DNA of 64,000 nt from Flavobacteriaceae bacterium (lineage in GTDB: Bacteria > Bacteroidota > Bacteroidia > Flavobacteriales > Flavobacteriaceae): positions 7,283 through 71,282 of the forward strand of contig JAGKWW010000008.1 in NCBI GenBank assembly GCA_021151665.1. Direction: 5' to 3'. Shown in pieces: positions 15,900 to 25,473 of this stretch (position 1 is its first letter; each line of letters begins with the position of its first letter). Below the pieces are notes generated by a model, which saw only the letters and a list, made by a program, of their open reading frames with translations, made no database searches and was not told where the DNA came from. The position numbers and the translations under genes are program-made.

Positions 15900-18800
15900 A
15901 TGAAGAACTTATTCTATCTTTTGGCGGTATTGCTGTCAATACCCACAGCCGGCATAGCGCAAAAAATAAAAGAGAAAGCCGACCCTGATTATCAATGTTT
16001 CTTTGATCATCGACTTAGTGAAGAGAAAAAAGACCACGGTTTTAATTTACGGCTTGAAGACATAGAAAGGCAAGTATTTGAGTATAAAAAAAGATCGTCT
16101 TTTGCCCGTACCGGTCCCAATGACAATATTGTAATACCAGTTGTTGTTACCGTAATAAATACAGGATCGAATCAACCTGAAAATATAAGTGACAATCAAA
16201 TTGCAACGCAAATCAGCGTGCTTAACCAGCAATTTCAAAACTTTGGCATTCGTTTTTGCATTGCACGGCGTGATGCGGTCGGCACGATTACAGGTGCTAC
16301 GCCGGGCATATTTCGTATAACTAATACGGCGCTTTCAAATTTCGATATTACTACCGAAGAATCGTTATTAACTACCCCGTCAGGTTATATCTTACCTAAT
16401 TACCGATACCTCAAAATATATGTGGTTAAATCTATTAGCGGTCCAGTAACAGATGGAGTTATACAGGGATATTCCTCATTTCCTGGATTTACATCTGTAT
16501 TCGACGGGATCGTTATCCGGGCTGACACCTTTGGAAATAGCGCTGACCCACTATGTACCGCCTGCTATCTAAATCCGCAATTTAACCAAGGCACAATACT
16601 TACCCACGAGATAGGCCATTATTTTGGGCTATATCACACGTTTGAAATGGGCTGTAACGAGATTTACCACAACAACGACTGTGCTAACCTTGGCGATAGA
16701 GTCTGTGATACACCACCGGTAGCAGTAAAAAATACAGGATGTCCCATAAACATTAATTCATGTAACGAAGCAAACGATTTGCCCGACAATATTAACAATT
16801 ACATGGACTATACTAACCAGTCCTGCCGAAACAATTTTACCGATGGACAGGTCGACAGAATGTTCGCGATGTTGGCAATGTATCGAAGTGAACTCATTTC
16901 TCAGAGCAATTTAATTACAGCAGACGCCTGCATGCCAGCGGGTATCTCCGCCACCTTTACCTCAAGTACGAATGCACCATGCGCCAATGCCACCGTAGTA
17001 TTTACTGCTTCTAATAACACCTCGGGGTCTACATACTACTGGGATTTTGGCGATGGTAGCACTTCAACCCTGCAAAACCCCTCACATGTATTTTCGCCGA
17101 CCGGAAGTGCTTACAATGTAACGTTGACTGTAACAAATGGAGCGCAATATCTTACCAGTACACAGCAAATTTTTAGTTCAAACTGCACTCCAATCCTAAA
17201 TACAGACACAAATTGGTTTTTAAGTTGGCGAAACGCGCTGAGTTTTCAAACAGGTGTTCCTTTGCAGACTCCGGTTACAATTACTCCTCAAAGTGAAAAC
17301 TTCGCAGAATTAGCAGCGGCGCAGAGTAATTCGTCTGGTCAATTACTGTTTTTTACAAATGGTCAAAGGGTTTTTAATGCGAGCCAAATTCAAATCAACC
17401 CCGTCGCTTTAAAAGGCAATATAAGCTCTTACGACGGCGTATTAATAATACCTAATCCTGCTAATGCTAATGAATTTTATATATTAAGCAAGGATGCAAC
17501 GACATACAATAGCTCAGGGATTCGTATTCCGGGATCCGAAGGCTTTAGATATCACAAAGTGCAAGTTTCGGGTACTACAGCTTCATTAACTACATCAAAC
17601 ACTAACATCGCTATAACAACAAATCCAACCAACTATTTGGTTGGAAATGACGGTGCAGTTTTGGGGAGTGAAGGAATTGCTGCTGTACAACATTGCTCAG
17701 GATATTGGGTAATAACGGGTATGCTGAAGACAACAGGTTTCTTTGTAGCCGTTTATAATCTAAATTCAAGCGGTGCGATTGTTCATCATAGCGAATTCTC
17801 TCTACCGATTACGGGTCAATTTGGGCCATACCAATCCTCTTTAAAAGCATCGCCAGACGGCAACAAATTAGTTTTATGTGGTTTAAATGTGCCGTATTTT
17901 CTATTAGATTTCAATAAATATACTGGCGTAGTCTCGAATCCAATAGACCTTAGTATTTCAGGAAGGGGCGCATGTTTTAGCCCTGACTCAAAACTTTTAT
18001 ATATAAGCGGAATACCTCAATTTACAGAGACAGACATTTATCAATATAATTTAGATGCGATTAATATTGTATCGGGCAGAAAAATAATATCCACCGTTTC
18101 TACTGACACAGGTCAAATGCAAAATGGCCCTGATGGAAAAATTTATATGAGTCGGTGGGCAGGTCGGATGGGAGTAATACATTATCCAAATGTTTTGTCT
18201 ACGGCATCTAATCCAAATGCTTGCGGATTCTCACCATATGGGCCATCATTGCAAAATTCCGGACAATACGGGAATATGAATCTCATTAACGCAAAAATAA
18301 CAACCGCCTATAACAATACCATCACAATGCATCCAACAGGCTGTCTTAGTTATCAATTTTTTGCCAACACCTGCGGTTCAACTTTTTCCTGGAACTTTGG
18401 CGATCCCTCATCCGGGGCAAATACCGCTTCAACGGCTAACGCGAGCCATACTTTTTCCGGCCCAGGAACATATACGGTAACATTGACAACTGCCAGCCTA
18501 ACTCTTACAAAGCAAGTTACGATATCGAATCCTTCGGTCGAGGTTTTAGGTAATAATGTGGCTTGTGTTGAAGACCCCAATAACGCTACCAATCATTCTA
18601 TCACGCTTCCTGACGGGGGGTCTGTAATTTGGACGGTAAGCGGCGGAAGTATCGTGAGCGCTAATAATAGATCTGATGTGACAGTTCACTGGACAAGCCT
18701 TCCGGGTACGATAACGGCAACTGTTACTGCTGCCGGCGGATGCGCAACCTCTTCCTCCGTGCAGGTGCTTTCTCAGTGCTACGCGCCTTGTACCAATAGC

Positions 18801-19271
18801 CTCACCCTAAGTAACCAGCAACAATCCGGTAATCAGGTGTTCCGTGTAGCCGCAGATATAACAACGAATCAAAATTATCTTGTAGAAAATCTCCAGACCA
18901 CCGAACTGATCGCAGGTAATTCAATACAGTTAAATCCCAATTCTTATGTTACGCCAGGGTCGCAATTTACAGCTAAAATCGAACCTTGCAGTTGGTCAAG
19001 AGTGCAGGATACTAATAATGGAAAAACACTGAATGAAGCCAGCATCTTAATAATATCTCCTAACCCTACAACTGGCATACTAAACATTACCGGCACCCCT
19101 GTTACTGAAGTGACAGTATATGATTTGATCGGGAATATTGTCTTTAAACGAAATATTTATAAAGAGTCTGAATCCTCTATAGATATATCGTTGCTTTCAC
19201 AAGGAGTCTATTTGCTCAGGGCTTCTCTTGAGAACGACAAAACAGAAACAGTAAAAATTATAAAAAATTAG
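15900..19271 (+). CDS. secreted M43-family (cytophagalysin-like) metalloprotease with PKD domains and T9SS sorting domain
   Basis: The 1123-residue precursor has a signal peptide (about 1-20). The metzincin catalytic domain carries HEIGHYFGLYH at 236-246 (zinc ligands His236, His240, His246; base Glu237) and a Met-turn in NNYMDY near 309. Two PKD domains follow, recognised by YYWDFGDGS and FSWNFGD, then a long unassigned middle region (about 450-800) and a T9SS-type CTD starting ISPNPTTG. The ATG at 15900 was chosen because the upstream in-frame extension precedes the signal peptide and overlaps the adhesin gene. It probably degrades extracellular protein. Codon use looks more AT-rich than in flanking core genes. 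Confidence 0.88.
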   Translation: MKNLFYLLAVLLSIPTAGIAQKIKEKADPDYQCFFDHRLSEEKKDHGFNLRLEDIERQVFEYKKRSSFARTGPNDNIVIPVVVTVINTGSNQPENISDNQIATQISVLNQQFQNFGIRFCIARRDAVGTITGATPGIFRITNTALSNFDITTEESLLTTPSGYILPNYRYLKIYVVKSISGPVTDGVIQGYSSFPGFTSVFDGIVIRADTFGNSADPLCTACYLNPQFNQGTILTHEIGHYFGLYHTFEMGCNEIYHNNDCANLGDRVCDTPPVAVKNTGCPININSCNEANDLPDNINNYMDYTNQSCRNNFTDGQVDRMFAMLAMYRSELISQSNLITADACMPAGISATFTSSTNAPCANATVVFTASNNTSGSTYYWDFGDGSTSTLQNPSHVFSPTGSAYNVTLTVTNGAQYLTSTQQIFSSNCTPILNTDTNWFLSWRNALSFQTGVPLQTPVTITPQSENFAELAAAQSNSSGQLLFFTNGQRVFNASQIQINPVALKGNISSYDGVLIIPNPANANEFYILSKDATTYNSSGIRIPGSEGFRYHKVQVSGTTASLTTSNTNIAITTNPTNYLVGNDGAVLGSEGIAAVQHCSGYWVITGMLKTTGFFVAVYNLNSSGAIVHHSEFSLPITGQFGPYQSSLKASPDGNKLVLCGLNVPYFLLDFNKYTGVVSNPIDLSISGRGACFSPDSKLLYISGIPQFTETDIYQYNLDAINIVSGRKIISTVSTDTGQMQNGPDGKIYMSRWAGRMGVIHYPNVLSTASNPNACGFSPYGPSLQNSGQYGNMNLINAKITTAYNNTITMHPTGCLSYQFFANTCGSTFSWNFGDPSSGANTASTANASHTFSGPGTYTVTLTTASLTLTKQVTISNPSVEVLGNNVACVEDPNNATNHSITLPDGGSVIWTVSGGSIVSANNRSDVTVHWTSLPGTITATVTAAGGCATSSSVQVLSQCYAPCTNSLTLSNQQQSGNQVFRVAADITTNQNYLVENLQTTELIAGNSIQLNPNSYVTPGSQFTAKIEPCSWSRVQDTNNGKTLNEASILIISPNPTTGILNITGTPVTEVTVYDLIGNIVFKRNIYKESESSIDISLLSQGVYLLRASLENDKTETVKIIKN

Positions 19272-19279
19272 CGAATCCA

Positions 19280-19308
19280 AAGCACCGCAATAGCGGTGCT
19301 TTTTTTGT
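19280..19308 (+). terminator. Terminator after the M43 metalloprotease
   Basis: The 9-bp stem AAGCACCGC/GCGGTGCTT (19280-19288 with 19293-19301) is followed by seven T. The stem matches the terminator at 14779. Confidence 0.9.
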
Positions 19309-19402
19309 TAAATAACGGATGCTTTACCTTTTGAAAACAGAGCCTTTACTTGCCGAAGCACCATGCGTTCTACTTTTACGGCTCAATCAAAAAGATACAG
19401 GC

Positions 19403-20263
19403 ATGAAAAAAATTTACTTAATCCTTGCTGTAGCCATGTGCAGCAACTTTGCAAATGCACAAGTTGTAATCAGCCAGGTGTATGGCGGCGGCGGCAATTC
19501 GGGCGCGACCTACACCCATGATTTTATCGAACTTTTCAATCGCGGAAATACTGCAGTCACATTGTCAGGCTACACATTGCAGTACTCCTCGGCTACCGGT
19601 GCCTTTTCGGCTACTAACCGCCAAACGCTGCCGGACATCACGATACAGCCCGGAAAATACTACCTGATACAGGAAGCTAAAGGAAGTGGCGGCACCACTC
19701 CGTTGCCGGCACCGGATCTTATTACAACGGAAGAAGGCAACAATGTTATATTAGCACTATCAGGAACCAATGGTAAAGTTGCGCTGGCGAACAACAGCAC
19801 CCTGGTGACATCCGCCACCGATGCGAACGTTGTTGATCTTGTGGGCTACGGCACCGCAAATGTGTATGAAGGCGCCGGCGCCGTTGCAGCATTGACCAAT
19901 ACGACCGCGGCACTACGCAATAACGACGGATGTGCCGACACTAACAGCAACAGTTCCGATTTTACCACAGCCGCGCCTGCACCACGCAACAGCAGTACAC
20001 CTGCCCATAGCTGCAGTTTGGGAACAGGCGATTTTGAAGCTCCTGGTGTGTCCATTTATCCTAATCCGGTGTCAGATGGCATACTGCATATTGTTGCTGC
20101 CGCCGGCGATAAAGCTGTGAGCATTTATGATATGTTGGGAAAACAGGTACTCTTTGCAATTACAGACGATGCCTTGAGCACAGCATCGCTAAATCCGGGT
20201 ATTTATATCGTGAAGATTACAATGGGAGATAGCGCCACCACAAAAAAACTGATAATAAAATAG
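19403..20263 (+). CDS. lamin-tail-domain secreted protein with T9SS type A sorting domain
   Basis: The 286-residue protein has a signal peptide (about 1-19, ending ANAQ). A lamin-tail domain (about 20-190) begins VVISQVYGGGGNSG and contains DFIELFNRG and YYLIQEA. The T9SS type A domain starts VSIYPNPVSDG and ends KKLIIK. The ATG at 19403 directly starts the signal peptide, so the ATG at 19319 was rejected. Lamin-tail domains of this kind are often attached to secreted nucleases or phosphatases, but this protein carries only the accessory domain. It would be exposed on the surface or released by T9SS. Confidence 0.85.
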   Translation: MKKIYLILAVAMCSNFANAQVVISQVYGGGGNSGATYTHDFIELFNRGNTAVTLSGYTLQYSSATGAFSATNRQTLPDITIQPGKYYLIQEAKGSGGTTPLPAPDLITTEEGNNVILALSGTNGKVALANNSTLVTSATDANVVDLVGYGTANVYEGAGAVAALTNTTAALRNNDGCADTNSNSSDFTTAAPAPRNSSTPAHSCSLGTGDFEAPGVSIYPNPVSDGILHIVAAAGDKAVSIYDMLGKQVLFAITDDALSTASLNPGIYIVKITMGDSATTKKLIIK

Positions 20264-20281
20264 ACTATTAAGCCATCACAT

Positions 20282-20311
20282 ATACCCCTGCAACATCAGG
20301 GGTATTTTTAT
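20282..20311 (+). terminator. Terminator after the lamin-tail protein
   Basis: A perfect 9-bp stem ATACCCCTG/CAGGGGTAT (20282-20290 with 20297-20305) is followed by TTTTATTT. The next gene's -7 element begins only a few bases later. Confidence 0.85.
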
Positions 20312-20314
20312 TTG

Positions 20315-20322
20315 TACCTTTG
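20315..20322 (+). promoter_or_regulatory. -7 element (TACCTTTG) of the LuxE-like gene
   Basis: TACCTTTG is a full TAnnTTTG match directly after the preceding terminator. It overlaps the first in-frame TTG (20320), which argues that translation starts further downstream. Confidence 0.55.
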
Positions 20323-20337
20323 CCAAAACAATTTGCA

Positions 20338-21318
20338 TTGGTAACCGCGGGCGACATATTTTCTATCGGAAGCAAAAAAGAGTTTGAAAAGATCACGATG
20401 AAGGTCTTCAGGCACCAGTATGATAATAATATGGTATACCATGACTTTTGCAATCTTTTGAAACGCAGTAAAGAGAATGTAAAGTCGATTAAAGACATCC
20501 CATTCCTCCCCATACAGTTTTTCAAATCGCACGATGTTTTAAGTTCGACGGATGATGTGCAGGAAATATTCACCAGTAGCGGCACTACCGGAATGGCAAC
20601 GAGCCGCCACCTGGTTACCGACTTATCTTACTACGAGCAAAGTTTCCGGCAGGCTTTCGCGAGGTTTTATGGAAATATAGAAGATTACGTTGTCTTAGCG
20701 CTTCTCCCTTCTTACCTTGAGCGTGACGGATCTTCGCTGATTTACATGGTAGACGACCTTATTAAAGCATCCCATAATACTGATAGCGGCTTTTACCTGA
20801 GCGACTATGATGCGCTTATCGCGAAGCTGGAGCATCTGGATGACGCCGGGCAAAATGTTTTGCTCATAGGCGTAACATATGCCCTGCTAGACCTTGTGGA
20901 GAAGAAGCAATTTTCGCTTAAAAACACCATTATCATGGAAACCGGGGGCATGAAAGGCCGCCGCCGCGAAATGATTCGCGAAGAGCTGCACGAGGTATTG
21001 TGCAACGGCTTCGGCGTGGCCAAGATACACAGTGAATACGGAATGACCGAATTACTTTCGCAAGCCTATTCTTTGGGTGATGGGATCTTCGAATGCCCAC
21101 CGTGGATGGATATCCTCATTCGCGACACGGAAGATGCCCTGGCGTATAAAGATTACGGCCGAAATGGCGGCATCAACGTGATCGACCTGGCCAATTATAA
21201 CTCCTGCTCTTTTATTGCTACCCAGGATCTCGGAAAGAAATATCCCAATCAGTCGTTTGAGGTACTGGGGCGTTTTGACAACAGCGACATCCGCGGGTGC
21301 AACCTGATGGTATTATAA
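20338..21318 (+). CDS. LuxE/PaaK-like acyl-protein synthetase (adenylate-forming family)
   Basis: The 326-residue protein resembles the LuxE acyl-protein synthetase and acyltransferase family. It has FLPIQFFKSH, an FTSSGTTG nucleotide-binding loop of the adenylate-forming superfamily, METGGMKGRRREM, and YGMTELLSQAYS. LuxE activates a fatty acid as an acyl-AMP and forms an acyl-enzyme. In this lineage the likely role is envelope or polysaccharide acyl chemistry, but the substrate is unknown. A promoter box covers the TTG at 20320, so TTG at 20338 was preferred. The ATG at 20398 would remove conserved N-terminal residues. The exact start remains uncertain. Confidence 0.75.
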   Translation: MVTAGDIFSIGSKKEFEKITMKVFRHQYDNNMVYHDFCNLLKRSKENVKSIKDIPFLPIQFFKSHDVLSSTDDVQEIFTSSGTTGMATSRHLVTDLSYYEQSFRQAFARFYGNIEDYVVLALLPSYLERDGSSLIYMVDDLIKASHNTDSGFYLSDYDALIAKLEHLDDAGQNVLLIGVTYALLDLVEKKQFSLKNTIIMETGGMKGRRREMIREELHEVLCNGFGVAKIHSEYGMTELLSQAYSLGDGIFECPPWMDILIRDTEDALAYKDYGRNGGINVIDLANYNSCSFIATQDLGKKYPNQSFEVLGRFDNSDIRGCNLMVL

Positions 21319-21352
21319 ATTCATACTGAAGATCTCAGAATTCAGATGGCAT

Positions 21353-21375
21353 AAAAAAAGGAGCCGAAGCTCCTT
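21353..21375 (-). terminator. Terminator at the tyrS stop codon
   Basis: The stem AGGAGC/GCTCCT (21359-21364 with 21369-21374), with a 4-nt loop, is followed on the minus strand by seven T. The tyrS stop codon lies inside the hairpin. Confidence 0.75.
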
Positions 21376-22675
21376 ATTTCACATTCAGTATATAATAGTT
21401 TTTCTTTCCTTTTTGCAGCAGGACGAATTGCCCGTTTATAAGGTCAGTTTCTGTGATATTGTAATCTTCGCCAACCTTCTCGCGGTTTACAGAGATTGCA
21501 TTTTCTTTAAGTGCTCTCCTTGCCTCGCTGTTTGATGCCAGGAAACCACCTTTGCCTGCAAGCGCGTCTACAATTCCGAGGCCCGCTCCAATATCTCCCT
21601 TGGTAATCTCCGCTTGAGGAACGCCTTCAAAAACATCAAGGAAAGTAGCCGCGTCAAGCGACTTCAGATCTTCTGAAGTAGCATTGCCAAACAAGATGCC
21701 GCTCGCCTTGACTGCGGTTTCCAGTTCTTCGCGCGAATGCACAAAAATGGTAACTTCTTCGGCCAGGCGTTTTTGAAGCAATCTTAAATGCGGGGCATGC
21801 TGATGTTCGGCTATTAACGCCTCTACGGTTTCTTTATCAAGGAAGGTAAATATCTTAATATACTTTTCGGCATCCACGTCTGTCGTGTTGAGCCAGAACT
21901 GGTAGAATTTGTAAACCGAAGTCTTATCGGCATCCAACCATACATTACCACCTTCGCTTTTACCGAATTTAGAGCCATCTGCCTTAGTAATCAACGGACA
22001 GGTCATGGCGAAAGCTTCTTTGTTGCCCTCGTCATTCATACGGCGGATAAGCTCTGTACCTGTAGTGATATTTCCCCACTGGTCGCTGCCGCCAAGCTGC
22101 AATTTAGCATTCATATGCTTATGCAAATGGTAAAAATCATAACCCTGTATCAGCTGGTAGGTAAACTCGGTAAACGACATTCCGTTGCCTGCCTCGCCCG
22201 AGATCCTTTTCTTTACCGAATCTTTTGCCATCATGTAATTAACGGTAATCCGCTTGCCCACATCACGTACAAAATCGATAAACGAAAATTCCTTGATCCA
22301 GTCGTAGTTATTTACCAGCACCGGCGCATTAGCTTCAGATGAGTTAAAATCAAGGAAACGCGAAAGCACGCGCTTTATCCCGGCCACATTTTTAGCAAGG
22401 GTTTCTTCGTTCAGAAGATTCCGCTCGTCTGATTTGCCCGACGGGTCTCCAATCATACCGGTGGCGCCCCCCACAAGCGCAATAGGTTTATGACCGCATT
22501 TGTAAAGGTGAACCAGAATGATGATAGGCACAAGGCTGCCGATGTGCAATGAATCTGACGTAGGGTCAAAACCGATATAAGCTGTTGTCATTTCCTTATT
22601 CAGTTGTTCTTCTGTACCAGGCATCATATCGTGTATGAGCCCTCTCCATCGCAGTTCTTCGGTAAAATTCTTCAT
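21374..22675 (-). CDS. tyrS: tyrosyl-tRNA synthetase
   Basis: The 433-residue class I synthetase charges tRNA-Tyr in the cytosol. The N-terminal Rossmann domain carries LHIGSLVP, the HIGH-motif variant, and KADGSKFGKSEGG holds the KMSKS-equivalent loop. The C-terminal S4-like RNA-binding domain ends about residue 430. The reading frame extends to 22888, but the ATG at 22675 gives the conventional N-terminus MKNFTEELRWRGL. A TATCTTTG promoter element sits 21 nt before it, and the upstream extension would overlap the divergent epimerase gene. Confidence 0.96.
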   Translation of the reverse strand: MKNFTEELRWRGLIHDMMPGTEEQLNKEMTTAYIGFDPTSDSLHIGSLVPIIILVHLYKCGHKPIALVGGATGMIGDPSGKSDERNLLNEETLAKNVAGIKRVLSRFLDFNSSEANAPVLVNNYDWIKEFSFIDFVRDVGKRITVNYMMAKDSVKKRISGEAGNGMSFTEFTYQLIQGYDFYHLHKHMNAKLQLGGSDQWGNITTGTELIRRMNDEGNKEAFAMTCPLITKADGSKFGKSEGGNVWLDADKTSVYKFYQFWLNTTDVDAEKYIKIFTFLDKETVEALIAEHQHAPHLRLLQKRLAEEVTIFVHSREELETAVKASGILFGNATSEDLKSLDAATFLDVFEGVPQAEITKGDIGAGLGIVDALAGKGGFLASNSEARRALKENAISVNREKVGEDYNITETDLINGQFVLLQKGKKNYYILNVK

Positions 22676-22695
22676 ATCATTGCTATTAACGCCTG

Positions 22696-22703
22696 CAAAG
22701 ATA
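22696..22703 (-). promoter_or_regulatory. -7 element (TATCTTTG) of tyrS
   Basis: The minus strand reads TATCTTTG, a full TAnnTTTG match, giving a leader of about 16 nt. It fixes the tyrS start at 22675 rather than further upstream. Confidence 0.6.
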
Positions 22704-22744
22704 GCAATTCGGCTATTTGGCGGCGATGGGTTTTCAATAATTCT

Positions 22745-22752
22745 TACATTTG
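22745..22752 (+). promoter_or_regulatory. -7 element (TACATTTG) of the epimerase gene
   Basis: TACATTTG ends 5 bp before the ATG at 22758. The expected transcription start coincides with the start codon, which suggests a leaderless mRNA. Confidence 0.5.
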
Positions 22753-22757
22753 CAGCT

Positions 22758-23753
22758 ATGGTATTGATAACCGGCGGAACCGGCCTTGTAGGGGCACATT
22801 TATTACTCAGGCTTGCCGGCGGCAAACAAAGGCTTCGTGCCCTGTATCGTAATACTGAAACCATTGCCAAAACCGAAGCACTTTTCAACCACTACGGTAA
22901 CCCTCACTTCGACAGTATAGAATGGGTACAGGGCGACATCATCGATGTTCCTTCGCTGGAAGCAGCGTTTGCAGGCATTACCCATGTATACCACTGTGCC
23001 GCCTTTATTTCTTATGACCCTAAAGATGAAGCACTGCTCCGGAAAATAAATATTGAAGGCACCGCAAATATGGTCAATTGCGCATTGCATTTTGGGGTGG
23101 AAAAATTTTGCCATGTAAGTTCGGTTGCAGCGCTTGGCGATCCTCGCGAAGGCGAAAACATAATTACTGAAGAAACAGAATGGAACCCCGAAATAAGCCA
23201 CCACGACTACGCCCTGAGCAAGCATGGCGCCGAAATGGAGGTTTGGCGGGCATGGCAGGAGGGGCTCAACGTTGTTATTGTGAACCCCGGACTGATATTT
23301 GGTTATGGATTCTGGAGCCAGGGAAGCGGACAGGTCTATTCGGCAGTTGCCAATGGGCAGAAGTTCTACACGAAAGGCACCTGCGGTATTGTGGCTGTAG
23401 AAGATCTTACAGCCATCATGGTTCAGCTTATGGAGTCAGGCATTTCGGGCGAACGGTATACCATCGTAGCTGAAAATGTTACGCTGCAGCACCTGTTTGC
23501 AGTAATTGCCGGAGGAATGAATAAAAAAGCTCCCGATGTATATGCATCACCTTTTATGACGGGGCTGGCCTGGCGTATCGACTGGTTTTTGAATAATGTT
23601 TTGCTGCAAAAAAGAAAATTATCCAAAGCTATTGCACGCGCTTCGCACAGCACGCACATTTTTGATAACGAAAAAATAAAAAATACTCTGGGCTTCACTT
23701 TCGTGAATATGGATGAATACCTAACTGTACTCGCCGGAAAATTCAGGAAATAA
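22758..23753 (+). CDS. NAD-dependent epimerase/dehydratase (extended SDR)
   Basis: The 331-residue protein has the extended-SDR nucleotide motif TGGTGLVG at 5-12, HCAAF, SSVAALG, and the catalytic pair in YALSK. The family acts on nucleotide sugars or dihydroflavonol-type ketones, and the substrate cannot be told here. The ATG at 22758 starts the Rossmann strand directly. The longer frame to 22635 would overlap tyrS. Its stop codon abuts the convergent DUF4296 gene. Confidence 0.85.
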   Translation: MVLITGGTGLVGAHLLLRLAGGKQRLRALYRNTETIAKTEALFNHYGNPHFDSIEWVQGDIIDVPSLEAAFAGITHVYHCAAFISYDPKDEALLRKINIEGTANMVNCALHFGVEKFCHVSSVAALGDPREGENIITEETEWNPEISHHDYALSKHGAEMEVWRAWQEGLNVVIVNPGLIFGYGFWSQGSGQVYSAVANGQKFYTKGTCGIVAVEDLTAIMVQLMESGISGERYTIVAENVTLQHLFAVIAGGMNKKAPDVYASPFMTGLAWRIDWFLNNVLLQKRKLSKAIARASHSTHIFDNEKIKNTLGFTFVNMDEYLTVLAGKFRK

Positions 23754-24125
23754 CTATCGCTTCTTCGGATTCGGAAGCGTGTTATCGGGCGCTTTAGGAC
23801 TTATACTGTTATCATGCTTAAGCCTATCCTTAATCTGCTGTTGCATTGCCTGGTAGCTTTCAAGATCAGAAGCATAATAGCGTTGGTTTTGCACAAACGT
23901 TGCACTGTCTAAGGCATATTTTTTTTTGAGGTACTCTTTCAGGTTTATTCTCGACACCGACGGATTTTCCATCGCTGTAGAATTCACAGCCTGTATCAGC
24001 GCCACATCATATAATATATCGGTCATTTCCTCTTTAGGGATCAAATGATCCGGCTCGGGCACAGGATTATCATTGCAGGACACTGCAAGGTATAGCACAA
24101 AGGCAGAAATGATAAGCTTTTTCAT
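23754..24125 (-). CDS. DUF4296 lipoprotein
   Basis: The 123-residue protein has a signal peptide with lipobox LAVSC (Cys17). A short alpha-helical domain follows (LIPKEEMTDILYDVALIQA, then LKEYLKKKYALDS), which identifies the Bacteroidota-specific DUF4296 family of unknown function. The tail is Pro/Lys-rich. It follows pyrC by 3 bp and is probably translated with it. Gene order mannosyltransferase-dihydroorotase-DUF4296 is, as far as I recall, conserved in Flavobacteriaceae. Confidence 0.85.
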   Translation of the reverse strand: MKKLIISAFVLYLAVSCNDNPVPEPDHLIPKEEMTDILYDVALIQAVNSTAMENPSVSRINLKEYLKKKYALDSATFVQNQRYYASDLESYQAMQQQIKDRLKHDNSISPKAPDNTLPNPKKR

Positions 24126-24128
24126 AGG

Positions 24129-25466
24129 CTATCTGTCAAAGGTAAGTCGCTCGCCACAACGAACGTCTTTAACTTTAAAGTTGTTGTATACCAGCTGGCC
24201 GTTTACAAAGGTATGGGTTATTCTCGATTTAAAGTTAACCCCCTCAAAAGGCGACCATCCGCATTTGTAAAGGATGTTCTCCTTTTTAACGTTCCAGGGC
24301 AGGCCCGGGTTTACAATAACAAGGTCGGCAAAGTACCCTTCCTTCACAAAACCGCGCTTCTCTATTTTAAATAGTTTTGCAGGGTTGTGCGACATCTTCT
24401 CTACCACTTTTTCAAGCGAGATCTTTTTTTGGTGCCACGCCTCGAACATTGCTACTACAGAATGCTGCACCAATGGCCCTCCGGAGGGTGAAGAGGTGTA
24501 TGGGTTTTTCTTTTCTTCCAATGTATGTGGTGCGTGGTCTGTAGCGATAACGTCGATACGGTCGTCCAATAGCGCTTTCCAGAGGGCATCCCTGTCGGCA
24601 GCTGTTTTTACAGCAGGATTCCATTTGATGAGGGCACCCTTCTTGTCATAATCTTCATCGGTAAACCAGAGATGATGGATGCAAACCTCGGCCGTGATCT
24701 TCTTATCTTCAAGCGGTATTTTGTTGGTGAAAAGTTCGGTTTCTTTCGCCGTAGAAACATGGAACACGTGCAGCCTGGCACCTGTTTTCTTTGCCAGCTC
24801 CACGGCCCGTGAAGATGAAATGTAACACGCTTCTGTACTGCGGATGAGCGGATGGAATTTTACGGGGATGTCATCACCGTATTCTGCCTTATATTTTTCA
24901 AGGTTTTGTTTGATTGTAGCTTCATCTTCGCAATGTACCGCAATGAGCAACGGTGTGCTTGAGAATATCTTTTCGAGCACCTCTTCGTTATCCACCAGCA
25001 TATTGCCTGTAGAGGATCCCAGGAAAAGCTTTAAACCTGCAACGTTTTTAGGATCGGTTTTCAGTATTTCCTCAAGGTTATCGTTGGTACCGCCCATCAT
25101 AAACGAATAGTTGGCATACGATGTCTCTGCGGCACGTTGGTATTTTTGCTCGAGAAGCTCCTGCGTTACAGCATTGGGTATTGTGTTAGGCTGCTCTATG
25201 AAAGAGGTAACACCGCCGGCTACAGCTGCCCTGGACTCCGATTCTATCGTGCCTTTATGCGTAAGCCCTGGCTCACGGAAATGCACCTGGTCGTCAATAG
25301 CGCCGGGTATCAGGTAGTTACCCTCGGCATCTACAATCTTAAAGTCGGGCTTTGCGCTAATACTCTCGCCGATTTCTTTAATAAACCTGTCCTCAATTAA
25401 TAAGTCACCTTCAAATATCGACCCTTCATTAATAATGCGGGCGTTCTTTATTAAAATCCTGTTCAT
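24129..25466 (-). CDS. pyrC: dihydroorotase, class I
   Basis: The 445-residue zinc amidohydrolase converts carbamoyl-aspartate to dihydroorotate in pyrimidine synthesis. The metal-binding motif VHFREPG is at about 61-67. The later AVHCEDE, FHVSTAKE and IATDHAPHT segments supply the remaining metal and catalytic residues. Length and motifs fit the class I (multifunctional-complex-like) enzymes used by Bacteroidota. It lies between the mannosyltransferase gene (7-bp gap) and the DUF4296 gene (3-bp gap). Confidence 0.94.
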   Translation of the reverse strand: MNRILIKNARIINEGSIFEGDLLIEDRFIKEIGESISAKPDFKIVDAEGNYLIPGAIDDQVHFREPGLTHKGTIESESRAAVAGGVTSFIEQPNTIPNAVTQELLEQKYQRAAETSYANYSFMMGGTNDNLEEILKTDPKNVAGLKLFLGSSTGNMLVDNEEVLEKIFSSTPLLIAVHCEDEATIKQNLEKYKAEYGDDIPVKFHPLIRSTEACYISSSRAVELAKKTGARLHVFHVSTAKETELFTNKIPLEDKKITAEVCIHHLWFTDEDYDKKGALIKWNPAVKTAADRDALWKALLDDRIDVIATDHAPHTLEEKKNPYTSSPSGGPLVQHSVVAMFEAWHQKKISLEKVVEKMSHNPAKLFKIEKRGFVKEGYFADLVIVNPGLPWNVKKENILYKCGWSPFEGVNFKSRITHTFVNGQLVYNNFKVKDVRCGERLTFDR

Positions 25467-25473
25467 GTGTTCG

